A stretch of DNA of 64,000 nucleotides from Allofranklinella schreckenbergeri (GCF_003703475.1 NZ_RDQM01000001.1:211044-275043); one strand, 5' to 3'; positions 32,396 through 41,367 are shown, counted from the stretch's first letter. Numbers and translations: made by a program. Notes: generated from the letters alone by a model not told the origin.

Positions 32396-33432
32396 GCATT
32401 CTCGAAGTCCTCGACCGCGACGGGCACGCGCGCAGCAGTTGGCCGCTGCACCAGTGGCCCGTCACCGTCGGGCGCGATGTGGGCAACGATGTCGTCCTGG
32501 ACGACCCGCACCTGGCCGCACATCACTTCACCCTGGAGGCCACAACGGCTGCGCCCGACAGCCCCCAGCCTGGCAGCGTTGAGCCGGATGAGCCGGGCGC
32601 AACACCCACGCCGCCGCACATTGTTGCCACCGTCTCCGCCAGCACCCGCAACGGCCTGCGCCAGGGGCGCAAGGTGTACCGCGCCGGCCAGCTCCTGCCC
32701 TTGCACAGCGGCAGCGAATGGCACGCGGGCGCCACCCGCCTGCGCCTGCGCCTGGCCGGTGCGCCTGTGAGCGAGGAGCTGCCGCTGCTGACGCGCACCT
32801 GGTGGTCGCTGCTCAACCCTGCGCTGGCCTTGCTCGGCATCGTTTTGCTGCACGCCTTGCACGTTTACCTGCAATACGACGAGATCAGCACGCGCCTGGT
32901 GCTGGAAGAAACGATGCCCAACCTCATCACCCTCGGCGTCTGGGCACTGCTGTGGGCCATCGTCACGCGCATCTTCCGCCACCAGATGTTTTTCTGGCGG
33001 CACACCGGCATCATGTCCTGGGCCGTCCTGGTCATGCTGGCGCTGAACTACGTCATGGCGGGCCTGTCCTTTAGCTGGTCGCTGCCCTGGCTCAACATGG
33101 CTTGGGAAGAATGGGAATGGCTGCCGTTGGCCGTCGCCGTCTGGGCGCACCTGCGCATCGTGCTCTACACCCGCACTCGCGTGCGCGTGGCCACCGCGCT
33201 CGTGCTGGCCCTTGCCCTGGCGCTGGCGCTGATTCCGCCGCTCCTGCGCTACGCCGATACGGGCCAGCTCTGGACGCCCTGGTATGGCAAATCCCTGGGG
33301 CCGCCCTGGCTGCGCGCCAGCCCAACCATCAGCGTTGAACAATTCCGCCTGGAAGCCGAGGAGCTGGAAGCGCCGCTGCGCCGCAAGCTGGAAAAACTCA
33401 ACGCAAAAGAAACGTCCAAAGACCTGCCATGA
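32383..33432 (+). CDS. FHA-domain integral membrane protein
   Basis: A 349-residue protein. The N-terminal forkhead-associated domain (VTVGRDVGNDVVLDDPHLAAHHFTLE) would bind phosphothreonine in the cytoplasm; it carries an insert around residues 65-90. After about residue 140 there are about five membrane helices (LLNPALALLGIVLLHALHVYL, NLITLGVWALLWAIVTRIF, MSWAVLVMLALNYVMAGLSF and others), then a charged C-terminal helix. It is coupled to the protease upstream (13-nt overlap) and to maf downstream (ATGA). A signal-controlled protease/anchor pair is an inference. Confidence 0.82.
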   Translation: MERLGILEVLDRDGHARSSWPLHQWPVTVGRDVGNDVVLDDPHLAAHHFTLEATTAAPDSPQPGSVEPDEPGATPTPPHIVATVSASTRNGLRQGRKVYRAGQLLPLHSGSEWHAGATRLRLRLAGAPVSEELPLLTRTWWSLLNPALALLGIVLLHALHVYLQYDEISTRLVLEETMPNLITLGVWALLWAIVTRIFRHQMFFWRHTGIMSWAVLVMLALNYVMAGLSFSWSLPWLNMAWEEWEWLPLAVAVWAHLRIVLYTRTRVRVATALVLALALALALIPPLLRYADTGQLWTPWYGKSLGPPWLRASPTISVEQFRLEAEELEAPLRRKLEKLNAKETSKDLP

Positions 33433-34034
33433 ACCCTGCCGCCCTCCCGCCCAGCCCACGCCCGCTCATCCTTGGCTCCACCTCGCCCTACCGGCGCGCC
33501 TTGCTGGAGCGGCTGGGCCTGCCCTTTGACATCGCCCGCCCCGAGGTGGATGAAACCCCCTTGCCCGGCGAAGCCCCGCAAGCGCTCGCCATCCGCCTGG
33601 CGCTGGCCAAGGCGCAGGACGTGGCCGCGCGCCACCCCGAGGCCATCGTCATCGGCAGCGACCAAGTGGCCGATTTGAACGGCCAAAGCCTGGGCAAGCC
33701 CCACACCCACGAGCGCGCCGTGGCGCAATTGAGCCGCATGAGCGGACAAACCGTCGTTTTTCACACCGCCATCGCCGTGGTCTGCCAGGCCAGCCATTTG
33801 GTGTTGCAGGACCTGGCTGCCGTTCGTACCCGTTTTCGTCCGCTGGATGCCGCCGAGATCGAGCGCTATTTGCGCGCCGAACAGCCCTACGACTGCGCAG
33901 GCAGCGCCAAAAGCGAGGGGCTAGGCATCAGCCTGCTCGATGCCATCGACAACGACGACCCCACCGCCCTCATCGGCTTGCCCCTGATCCGCACCTGCCG
34001 CATGCTGCGCGCTGCGGGTCTGGCCATTCCCTGA
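33429..34034 (+). CDS. maf: Maf-family nucleotide pyrophosphatase
   Basis: House-cleaning nucleotide pyrophosphatase of 201 residues that removes modified nucleotides. It begins LILGSTSPYRRALLERLGL (Maf SxSPRR-like motif with Y) and has the catalytic VIGSDQVADLNGQSLGKP and the C-terminal YDCAGSAKSEGLGI motif. These fit the YceF-like (m7GTP) subgroup better than the dTTP/UTP one. Its start overlaps the FHA gene stop by ATGA, and a tetrapyrrole-methylase-like gene follows after 12 nt. Confidence 0.92.
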   Translation: MNPAALPPSPRPLILGSTSPYRRALLERLGLPFDIARPEVDETPLPGEAPQALAIRLALAKAQDVAARHPEAIVIGSDQVADLNGQSLGKPHTHERAVAQLSRMSGQTVVFHTAIAVVCQASHLVLQDLAAVRTRFRPLDAAEIERYLRAEQPYDCAGSAKSEGLGISLLDAIDNDDPTALIGLPLIRTCRMLRAAGLAIP

Positions 34035-34046
34035 CGCCTGCAAACC

Positions 34047-34943
34047 ATGACAACGCCCCCCCGAAAAGGTCGGCTGCTGCTGGTGCCCGCGCCGCTGGAT
34101 TTTGGCTGCGCCCAGCAAATGCCCCTCAGCCACACGCTGCCCGAGCACACCCTGCGCCAAGCCGCCGCCACTGGCCACTGGATTGTCGAAAACGCCAAAA
34201 CCGCCCGCGCCTACCTCAAGCGCATCGACGCGCTCTACCCCTTGTGCCAGCCGCTGCAAGCCATGCAGATGGCCGAGCTGCCGCGCGAAATCCATAAAAG
34301 CGGCGACCACGCAAGCGCGCCATCCAGCGCTGGCAACCCACGCCAGACCAAGGGCATGAAAGGCCAAGCCGCCTTGGGCAAAAACGCCAGCCGACACCAC
34401 CAACACCAACACCGCGCCATCCCAGAGCGCGGCGTGGGCTACGACCCCGCCGCCCTCTTGCAACCCGCCCTGGAGGGGCACGACATCGGCCTGCTCAGCG
34501 AAGCGGGCATGCCCGGCGTGGCCGATCCTGGCTCCTCCATCGTGCGCGCCGCGCATCAACTGGGGCTGTGCGTCGTGCCGCTGGTCGGCCCCGTTTCACT
34601 GCTGATGGCGCTGGCCGCCTCCGGGCTGAACGGGCAGAACTTCGCATTCACGGGCTATCTGCCCGTGGCCGAAGGCGAGCGCGCCGCGCGCATCAAGCAA
34701 CTCGACAGCTTCAGCCGCCACAGCGGCCAGGCGCAAATCCTCATCGAAACGCCCTACCGCAACGCCCGCCTGTGGCAAGCCTTGCTGCAACACCTGCGTC
34801 CAGACACCTGGCTTTCCATCAGCGCCGGCCTGAGCCTGGAGAGCGCCATCAGCCAAACGCGCACCGTCGCCCAGTGGCGCCAGCACAGCCCCGCCTGCCC
34901 GGCCGACGGGAAAACGCCTGCGGTGTTCGTTTTCGGCTGCTGA
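34047..34943 (+). CDS. RsmI-like SAM-dependent methyltransferase
   Basis: Tetrapyrrole-methylase-fold enzyme of 298 residues, related to the rRNA 2'-O-methylase RsmI but of the short Maf-linked group. The glycine-rich SAM site is LLSEAGMPGVADPGSSIV, and ANQ-like PLVGPVSLLMALAASGLNGQ follows. Between residues about 84 and 128 there is a His/Gln/Ser-rich insert with low complexity (GQAALGKNASRHHQHQHRAI) that breaks the usual LLSEAG-preceding region. The insert may be a loop or a recent in-frame insertion. Confidence 0.82.
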   Translation: MTTPPRKGRLLLVPAPLDFGCAQQMPLSHTLPEHTLRQAAATGHWIVENAKTARAYLKRIDALYPLCQPLQAMQMAELPREIHKSGDHASAPSSAGNPRQTKGMKGQAALGKNASRHHQHQHRAIPERGVGYDPAALLQPALEGHDIGLLSEAGMPGVADPGSSIVRAAHQLGLCVVPLVGPVSLLMALAASGLNGQNFAFTGYLPVAEGERAARIKQLDSFSRHSGQAQILIETPYRNARLWQALLQHLRPDTWLSISAGLSLESAISQTRTVAQWRQHSPACPADGKTPAVFVFGC

Positions 34944-34963
34944 ACTGCGCTCTGCGTTTTCCC

Positions 34964-35034
34964 CCAATCGATAGGAAAACACACACATTGCCTATCAAGC
35001 CGAAACAGGCGATTTTTCAACTCCATCGAAATGG
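34964..35034. repeat. AT-rich palindrome, copy 7
   Basis: Diverged copy: CCAATCGATAGGAAAA on the left and TCGAAATGG on the right, with core AAGCCGAAACAGGC. It begins 20 nt after the methyltransferase stop and is followed closely by copy 8. Confidence 0.65.
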
Positions 35035-35067
35035 AAATTCTGCCTTGCGCCGATTTCCCCAATACAG

Positions 35068-35138
35068 ATCAAAGTAAAATCACCATACCAACCACCATGC
35101 CGAAAGAGGCATGTTTGCATTCCGATGGTTTGGAAAAC
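35068..35138. repeat. AT-rich palindrome, copy 8
   Basis: It starts ATCAAAGTAAAAT; the perfect inner arms CATGCC/GGCATG enclose GAAAGA. The outer arms are diverged. It lies 9 nt beyond the truA stop, in tandem with copy 7. Confidence 0.7.
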
Positions 35139-35147
35139 TGGGAAGAA

Positions 35148-36038
35148 TCACCCAACCCCCGGCAAAAAATCGCATCCTGCGGTGGTGTGGGGCAGCCCCC
35201 AATGCGCCTCGTAACGCGGCCCCAGAAAGTACAGCCCGTCGGGCGCAAACGTAGGCGCCGCCGCATCGCGCGAGCGGGCCGCCAACACCTGCGCCATCCA
35301 TTCGGGCGGATATTGCCCCTGCCCAATGGCGACCAGGCAACCCATGATGTTGCGAATCATGTGATGCAAAAAAGCGTTCGCCTCGAACTCGAAACGCCAA
35401 TAACACGTAGGCACGCGCGTGAATGCCTTGGCCGCGCTGGCCCCGGCCGCCTCCCGCACAATTGGCGCGGCAGGCGCTGAAGTCGGCCAATGCCCGCGCC
35501 GCAAGGGCGTGGCCGTAATGGCGGCACGCAGCATCGTCTTCACCGGCGTATGCGACTGGCACGCCGCAGCGCGAAACGAGCTGAAATCGTGCTCGCCCAG
35601 CAAATACGCCGCGCCTTGGCGCATCGCCTGCCCATCCAGCGGCAAAAACGTCCAGCCCACGCGCCCGGCCTCAATGCTGGGCCGGACGGGCGATTGCAGC
35701 AGCACGTAGGCATAACTGCGGCTTTGCGCCCGGTTGCGGGCGTGGAAGTCGTCGGGCACGACGCGCGCCCATTGAATCGCTACATCGCCGGGCAAATAGC
35801 GGTTCACGCCACGCACCCAAGACATTTCCTCGCGCTGCACCGGCGAATCGAAATGCACCACCTGCATCAGCCCGTGCACCCCCGCATCCGTGCGCCCCGC
35901 ACACACTGTGGACACTCGCTGACCAATGAATTGCGCCAGCGCCGCCTCCAGGCGATCCTGCACGGTTTGCCCATCGGGCTGGCTTTGCCAACCGTGGTAA
36001 GCCTTGCCGTCGTAACTCAAGCCCAATGCTATACGCAT
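35148..36038 (-). CDS. truA: tRNA pseudouridine(38-40) synthase
   Basis: Converts uridines 38-40 of the tRNA anticodon stem to pseudouridine. The product is 296 residues. The catalytic Asp is D51 in CAGRTDAGVHG. Other motifs are DDFHARNRAQSRSYAYVL, GEHDFSSFRAA and FLHHMIRNIMGCLV. The start at 36038 gives the expected MRIALGLSYDG. There is a modest insert of about 25 residues before RVPTCYWRFEFEAN. In many bacteria truA follows fimV, as it does here (fimV at 36262-39096, same strand), though a strong terminator separates them. Confidence 0.95.
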   Translation of the reverse strand: MRIALGLSYDGKAYHGWQSQPDGQTVQDRLEAALAQFIGQRVSTVCAGRTDAGVHGLMQVVHFDSPVQREEMSWVRGVNRYLPGDVAIQWARVVPDDFHARNRAQSRSYAYVLLQSPVRPSIEAGRVGWTFLPLDGQAMRQGAAYLLGEHDFSSFRAAACQSHTPVKTMLRAAITATPLRRGHWPTSAPAAPIVREAAGASAAKAFTRVPTCYWRFEFEANAFLHHMIRNIMGCLVAIGQGQYPPEWMAQVLAARSRDAAAPTFAPDGLYFLGPRYEAHWGLPHTTAGCDFLPGVG

Positions 36039-36065
36039 AGAAAATCAGGATAAAGTCGCAGAGTT

Positions 36066-36134
36066 ATCAATCAATAGGAAATTTTATATGCATGTTAAGG
36101 CAATTCCATCAATGATATGAATTTCCTATGATGT
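36066..36134. repeat. AT-rich palindrome, copy 9
   Basis: The arms are TCAATAGGAAATT and AATTTCCTATGA, with core AAGGCAATTCC. It starts 27 nt upstream of the truA start codon, so it may include its promoter. Confidence 0.75.
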
Positions 36135-36148
36135 GAACATCAATGCCA

Positions 36149-36188
36149 AAAACAAACGCCGAAGCGCATGCGCTTCGGCGTTTGTTTT
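36149..36188. terminator. 40-bp perfect palindromic terminator
   Basis: AAAACAAACGCCGAAGCGCA is followed by its exact complement, ending GCGTTTGTTTT. It lies 73 nt after the fimV stop and upstream of truA, so it should end fimV transcription and works on either strand. Confidence 0.92.
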
Positions 36189-36261
36189 CAAGGGCAAAAG
36201 ACTGTGAGAGCCTCTGGCCCCAAGCGCTGTTTCAAGTCAGCCCCGGTTTTGAAGTCGACTT

Positions 36262-39096
36262 TCAGGAATTCAACCCATCCAGCATGGCTTGCGCCTTGGC
36301 CTTGAGCGGCCCATCCGCCTGGGCAATCACCTCTTGCAGCAAAGCACGCGCGCCTTCGCTATCGCCCAAACCCTGAAATTCGCGGGCCAAAGCGAGCTTG
36401 GTGGCCAGCGGATCTTCATCGGCCATCGTTTCGGGGCCCAAATCCAGCTCACCCAGGAAGCTGCGCTCGCCCTCCAGGGGATTGACCGTCTCCATCGGCC
36501 TGGACTGCGGCTCCGGCTCAATCGGCGGCAGGCTGAAATCCATATCGGACAGATCAAATTCCAGCGAACTCTTAGGCCCTTCCTCGCTGGGCGACTCGAG
36601 CTGCGACACGCTCGCGGGTACGGTAGAGGAAGTCTCCTCTTGCGCGCTTGGCAAGGTGGGGATAGCAGCGTGCGCAGCGTCTTCATGCGGCAGTCCGGCG
36701 GAAACCGACGAGGGCGCTTCGATATCGCCCAGGTTCAGATCCAGGCCCAAATCCGCCAACCCGGCCGGAGATGGTGCAGACGCGGGGCCAGTAGGCCGCT
36801 CGCCTTGCTCGGTGTCCGGGCCATCGCTCACCGGCGCGAGGGAAGATTGCTGGAAGTCGAAATCCAGGCCAGAGAGCGGCCCAAAGCCCGACAGCAGGCT
36901 GGAATCGGCCCCGGCATTGGGATCTTCCACGCCACCAGCTTCTTGCTGGGGGGTTTGGTAGAGCGGATTGGTGGGATCCAGATTGCGGCCCAACTCGGCC
37001 ACTTTGGCCCAATCGGTGCCCGTTTGCTGCGTCAGCTTGGCCAGCTCGCTGGCCTTGGCTTCAAACAGCAAACGATCTTGCCGCGAGGCATAGATCTCGG
37101 CCAAGCGCACCTTGATGGCGGCGCGCGTCGGATTGTTGATTTCCGCCTCCTTGAGCACTTCTTCAGCCTGCTGGTCGCGGCCATAGGCCAGCAGCACATC
37201 GGCTTCCAGCACCGGATCGCCCTCGCCCGTCGCATCGATCTGGCTAGGCGAATACGACATGGAAGACACGGCAGTGGACAAGCCCGACGAAGCCGACTGG
37301 GTTGAAGCGGCAGAGGAGCCGCCCTGGGTGTCGCCCCCTCTGCTGCTGGCGAAGAAGGAGTCGGGGATGTTGCTGTTTTCGTACACCACATCATCCCCGC
37401 TGCGCCCTTTGCGGTAGCGGTAGTACAGCCCCAAGCCGAGCAGCGCGAGCAAACCGCCGCCCATGTACGGCAGCCAGGGGTTGGCCAGCAAGGAATCCAG
37501 GAAGCTTTCCTCCACCACAGGGGCTGGCGCGGGCGCTGGCCTGGGCTTCTCCGCAGGCTTAGGCGGCTCTGGCGGTGGCTCGACGGGTTTGGGCGGCTCC
37601 ACTGGCTGCACAGGCTCGACGGGTGCGGGCGGCTCAGCAGGTACTGGCTCAACGGGCACGGGCGCAGGCTCGGGGATTTCGACCGCTTTGGCAGGCTCTG
37701 CCGGGAGTTTGACCTCATCCATAGGCACTGCGTCTGACGCAGCCGCGGGCGTCTCGGCGGGCGTTTCAGTAGGTGCCTGCGGCAGCGGCACGGGCGGCGG
37801 CGCTTCAATGGGCACAATGCCCGCCGACTCTTTGGCAGCGCCAGCGCCATTGCCGTTGAGTTCCTTGGCTTGCTCCAGCAGCTCCTTGGCCTTTTGGGCA
37901 TTGGTTTCGGCTTCCAGCCTGCGGGCCTCGTCCTCCTCTTTCTGGCGCTGCATGACCAATTGCTGCTCCATGCGTTTTTGCGCCTGTGAGGCTTGCTGCG
38001 ACGAAAGCTTGAGCGTATCGCCCTGCGGTGCGGCAGGTGCCGTCACAGGCGCAGTCACTCGGCCCACGGTGGTGTCGCTCTTGTGCTTTGCCGTGGGCAC
38101 GGTGGCGACGCGGGCGGCCGCACGGTTGCGGTATTGATTGAAGTCGCGCGTCTGGGCCACGATCTGGCGGCGCGCATCATGCGCGGAGACGGCCTGCACT
38201 TCGGCGAGATCGGGGATCTCCAGCGTCACACCCGAGCGCAGCAGGTTGACGTTATCGCGGATGAAGGCATGGGGGTTGGCGCGTTGCAGGGCAACCAGCA
38301 TTTGATCCAGCGATACGCCGCTGGGCAAATGGCGGCGAGCGATGGAGCTGGCGGTGTCGCCGCGCCGCGTCCTGACCGCGCCCTCTGCACCTGCTGCGGG
38401 CATGCTGCTGGCCCGCGCTTTGCCACCTGCACGGCTCGCCGCCGCACGGGATGGCTTGGGTGCGGGCGCCACCGCGCCCGAGACCGTCTGGCCCTGGCTT
38501 TGCATCCAGTTCCTGGCGCGCTGGTACACATCATCGCCTTGTACACGGGTAGAGGTGCGCGGCGCTACGACAGGCGCCATTGCGGGTGCGGGCCGCGTCG
38601 GCATGGTGGTAGCCACAGGTGCCTCTGCGGGCGTCGCCGCGGATTGCGCGCCTGCGCTGCCAGCCGCTGCACTGCGCTTGGGCGAGATGGGGGGATCCAG
38701 CAGTACAGCGTAGCTGCGCACCGCGTTGCCGCCATTCCAGGTGGCGCTAAGCACCAGGTCCACAAACGGCTCGTTCACCGGCGTGGGCGTGCTGAGCAGC
38801 AACTGCGCCGAGCCATCGGCTTTGCGCTGCAAGGTCACTTGCAGGCGGGTCATGATGCTGGAGTAGTTGGCGCCGTGGGCGTTGAAGACGTCGGGGGAGG
38901 CCGGGTTGGCCTGGAGGGTCTGCGCCTCGTCTGCCGTGAGATTGCTCACTGGAATCGTGGCGCGCAAGGGTTCGCCCAAGTGCGACTGCACACGAATTTG
39001 CCCCAACGTCAAAGCCGCCGCAGGTCCATGCAAGCCAGCGGTTAGCGCCACTGCAGCGGCCAGGGCAGAGTGTTTCCAACGATGCATGTTTGCCAT
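36262..39096 (-). CDS. fimV: FimV/HubP polar landmark protein
   Basis: A 944-residue inner-membrane protein that organises the cell pole and type IV pilus function. After a signal peptide (SALAAAVALTAGLHGPAAA), the N-terminal FimV domain is LTLGQIRVQSHLGEPLRATIPV. A LysM-like peptidoglycan-binding segment lies near residues 235-290 (VRTRRGDTASSIARRHLP). There is a coiled coil around 365-415, a long Pro/Glu-rich region, one membrane helix near 550 (PYMGGGLLALLGLGLYY), an acidic cytoplasmic part and the C-terminal FimV TPR-like end (ATKLALAREFQGLGDSEGARALLQEV). The start could also be the ATG at 39087. Confidence 0.93.
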   Translation of the reverse strand: MANMHRWKHSALAAAVALTAGLHGPAAALTLGQIRVQSHLGEPLRATIPVSNLTADEAQTLQANPASPDVFNAHGANYSSIMTRLQVTLQRKADGSAQLLLSTPTPVNEPFVDLVLSATWNGGNAVRSYAVLLDPPISPKRSAAAGSAGAQSAATPAEAPVATTMPTRPAPAMAPVVAPRTSTRVQGDDVYQRARNWMQSQGQTVSGAVAPAPKPSRAAASRAGGKARASSMPAAGAEGAVRTRRGDTASSIARRHLPSGVSLDQMLVALQRANPHAFIRDNVNLLRSGVTLEIPDLAEVQAVSAHDARRQIVAQTRDFNQYRNRAAARVATVPTAKHKSDTTVGRVTAPVTAPAAPQGDTLKLSSQQASQAQKRMEQQLVMQRQKEEDEARRLEAETNAQKAKELLEQAKELNGNGAGAAKESAGIVPIEAPPPVPLPQAPTETPAETPAAASDAVPMDEVKLPAEPAKAVEIPEPAPVPVEPVPAEPPAPVEPVQPVEPPKPVEPPPEPPKPAEKPRPAPAPAPVVEESFLDSLLANPWLPYMGGGLLALLGLGLYYRYRKGRSGDDVVYENSNIPDSFFASSRGGDTQGGSSAASTQSASSGLSTAVSSMSYSPSQIDATGEGDPVLEADVLLAYGRDQQAEEVLKEAEINNPTRAAIKVRLAEIYASRQDRLLFEAKASELAKLTQQTGTDWAKVAELGRNLDPTNPLYQTPQQEAGGVEDPNAGADSSLLSGFGPLSGLDFDFQQSSLAPVSDGPDTEQGERPTGPASAPSPAGLADLGLDLNLGDIEAPSSVSAGLPHEDAAHAAIPTLPSAQEETSSTVPASVSQLESPSEEGPKSSLEFDLSDMDFSLPPIEPEPQSRPMETVNPLEGERSFLGELDLGPETMADEDPLATKLALAREFQGLGDSEGARALLQEVIAQADGPLKAKAQAMLDGLNS

Positions 39097-39208
39097 TTGC
39101 TTCTTTATAAATGTAAAAAAATGATTGGTTGTGCTCTTGGCGTGGCAGGCTCAGGTTGGCCCCGCGCCGAAGCCGCCCCACGCGGCCAATTCACAGTTGT
39201 GTCGTTCG

Positions 39209-39237
39209 ACGATAACAGTATTGAAATGCACTGACAA
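39209..39237 (-). promoter_or_regulatory. Candidate fimV promoter
   Basis: Reading leftward: TTGTCA, 17 nt, TATCGT, which places the transcript start about 105 nt before the fimV start codon. The spacer length is ideal, but the -10 is imperfect. Confidence 0.4.
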
Positions 39238-39364
39238 GGAGATTACCCGAGTTTCAATGTTACGATTGAAAACACTTTGTGGCATGTTGCCCCTCGACAA
39301 CGCATGCCCCAAACCTTTTGAAATCATGGGCTTACCTTGGGTTTCTCGAACGTTTTTGAGCTTG
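39238..39364. other. Spacer without a recognised gene
   Basis: The gap between fimV and the CBS/DUF294 gene (39097-39417) holds the candidate fimV promoter and the CTAG mini-element. The remaining sequence shows no coding frame, hairpin or repeat that I can support. Confidence 0.4.
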
Positions 39365-39421
39365 GAGCGCGTGATGCACTTTGCGCCCCCGCGAGAGCGC
39401 AAAGTGCATGACACGCTCTAG
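39365..39421. repeat. Mini-form of the CTAG element
   Basis: GAGCGCGTGATGCACTTTGCG and the near-complement CGCAAAGTGCATGACACGCTC face each other with only 12 nt between them, then CTAG. Both internal arms of the full 275-bp element are absent, leaving a simple hairpin. The left flank is TTGG instead of CTAG. The CTAG at 39418-39421 contains the stop codon (TAG on the - strand) of the adjacent gene. Confidence 0.8.
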
Positions 39422-41367
39422 AGCCGATATTTCAAACGCAAAGTGCTTTGCAAACGCTCGGCTTCGGCCAATGCGCCGCGCAGCACGCGCTGCTCCAGGG
39501 GGTTGAGGGCGCTGGCGTCGATGCGGTTGTCCAGCGCCTGCCCCGCTTGCAGTTGCTGCTGGTGGTGGTGCAGGCGCAGTTGTTGCAGATAGTTGAACGC
39601 CTCTTCATAGGTTTGCGCCCGCACTTCGGGCAAATGGCCTTGCTGGCCCAGGCTGCGCAGCCGCTCCACCGTGGAGGCGGCGCGGATGCCGTGCCCCAGC
39701 GCCAGAATGCGCACGGCATCCACAAACAGCGCCAGCGCCTGCGTTTTCAAATCAATGGTTTGTTCGCCGCCGCCCAGTGCGTGCTTGAGGCGATGGCGCA
39801 AGCCGCCGAGCTGGCTGGCCGCAGGCGGGCTGCGATCGAGCGCCTGGGCGGCCATCAGGCGCAAAAAGGCTTCGTCTTGCCCGGCCGTTTGCAGCGCATG
39901 GGCTTGTACTTCGGCCAGCCCGGCGTCATCGCCCCAGACCAGCCGCTGATCGAAATAAATCGTCGAGTGCAGCAAATCCTGCGGGCTGCCGCTGAGCACC
40001 ATGCGGTTGTAAAACGCCTTCCACTGGAAATCGGCCAGGCACAAATCGGGGTTGCTGGCCATCACATTGCCTGTGCACCAGCTCATGCCGCACGCGTCCA
40101 GCGCGGTGTTGATGGCGTGAGCCAGCGGCAGCAGCCGGGCCTGGCAGGCGCGCGCTTCCTCCACATCGCTGGCGCGGAAGATGATGCCGTTGTCCTGGTC
40201 GCTCAACAGGGTTTGCTCGCCGCGCGCCTCGCTGCCAAAGGCAATCCAGCCAAAGGCGATGCCGGGATCGCCGTGCTCGGCCAGCACCAGCTCGATCACG
40301 CGCGCGACGGTGTGGTCATTGAGCTGCGTCACGATGCGCAGCAGTTGCTCGGCGCTGGCGCCGTGCGCCAGCATTTTGGCCACCAGCTTGGGGATTTCGC
40401 CGCGGATGGCCGTCATGGCCTCAACCGATTGGGCGCTGCGGATGGCCCTGGCCTGATGCACCAAATCCACGCGTTGCAGGGCGAACAAATCGCGCTCGGA
40501 AATCACCCCGCGCAGCCGCCCGTCCTCCACGATGCAGACGTGGGCGAAGTGGTGCTGGGCCATCAGCTCCGTGGCGTCAAACGCCGTGGCCGTGGGCGGC
40601 AGGTGGTAGGGCTTGCGCGTCATCACCTGCTCGATGGGCCCATCCAGATTGGCTTGCGGGTCGATCACCAGGCCGCGCAGATCGCGCAGCGTGAAGATGC
40701 CTGCCAGCCGCTGCTGAGCGTCCACCACCGCGATGCTGCCCGCGCGCTTGTCGTGCATGCGGCGCACCGCCTCACGCACGCTGGTCTCGGGCGTGCAGGT
40801 AATCGGTTCGCGCGTGAGCATCTCCGCCAGCGGGGTAGCCAGCGATTCGCTCTCGCTCAAGGTCTGCGCCGCGCTGGCCTGCAAGCGGTTGCCGATGCGC
40901 CCCAGCAGGCTGCTGACGCCGCGCATGGCGTATTGGCCGAAGGCTTCGGAAGTTTCCGCCAGGCGTGCGAAATCGGGCACGGGCAATTGCAGGCAAAACG
41001 TATCTTCCACTGCAGTGTAGGTGCGGCGCGAGGCGCGCTCGCCGATGATGGCGGCAAACGGAAAGCCGTCGCCAGGCAGCAGGTTCAGCGGCACATCCGG
41101 CTCCTCGCGGCCATCGCCGCGCAAGCCCTGCACATGGCCCTGGCGCACCACATACCAGAACCGCACCTTGCCATCGGCGGGGGTGATGATGGGCTGGCCT
41201 GCGGCGAAAAACACCAACCGGCTGCGCTCGAGCAAAAACAGCACATGCGCCTGCTCCATCGCGTCAAAAGGCGGGTAGTGCTTGAGAAAGCCCGCCAGCG
41301 CCTGGATGTTTTGCGCCACGGCCTGCTGACCGGCTTTTTGCAGGCTGGGCGTTTGGGGATGGGTCAT
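39418..41367 (-). CDS. cNMP/CBS/DUF294 nucleotidyltransferase-like protein
   Basis: A 649-residue cytoplasmic protein. The order is: cyclic-nucleotide-binding-like domain (residues about 25-145, PADGKVRFWYVVRQGHVQGL), two CBS motifs (about 175-300, MLTREPITCTPETSVREAVRRM and VMTRKPYHLPPTATAFDATELM), a DUF294 nucleotidyltransferase-like domain with GSEARGEQTLLSDQDNGII (about 395-420), and a helical C-terminal DUF294_C domain. Relatives are PII-uridylyltransferase-like and are often next to a DnaQ-like exonuclease, which is not seen here. The substrate is unknown. Its TAG stop is part of the CTAG mini-element. Confidence 0.85.
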   Translation of the reverse strand: MTHPQTPSLQKAGQQAVAQNIQALAGFLKHYPPFDAMEQAHVLFLLERSRLVFFAAGQPIITPADGKVRFWYVVRQGHVQGLRGDGREEPDVPLNLLPGDGFPFAAIIGERASRRTYTAVEDTFCLQLPVPDFARLAETSEAFGQYAMRGVSSLLGRIGNRLQASAAQTLSESESLATPLAEMLTREPITCTPETSVREAVRRMHDKRAGSIAVVDAQQRLAGIFTLRDLRGLVIDPQANLDGPIEQVMTRKPYHLPPTATAFDATELMAQHHFAHVCIVEDGRLRGVISERDLFALQRVDLVHQARAIRSAQSVEAMTAIRGEIPKLVAKMLAHGASAEQLLRIVTQLNDHTVARVIELVLAEHGDPGIAFGWIAFGSEARGEQTLLSDQDNGIIFRASDVEEARACQARLLPLAHAINTALDACGMSWCTGNVMASNPDLCLADFQWKAFYNRMVLSGSPQDLLHSTIYFDQRLVWGDDAGLAEVQAHALQTAGQDEAFLRLMAAQALDRSPPAASQLGGLRHRLKHALGGGEQTIDLKTQALALFVDAVRILALGHGIRAASTVERLRSLGQQGHLPEVRAQTYEEAFNYLQQLRLHHHQQQLQAGQALDNRIDASALNPLEQRVLRGALAEAERLQSTLRLKYRL

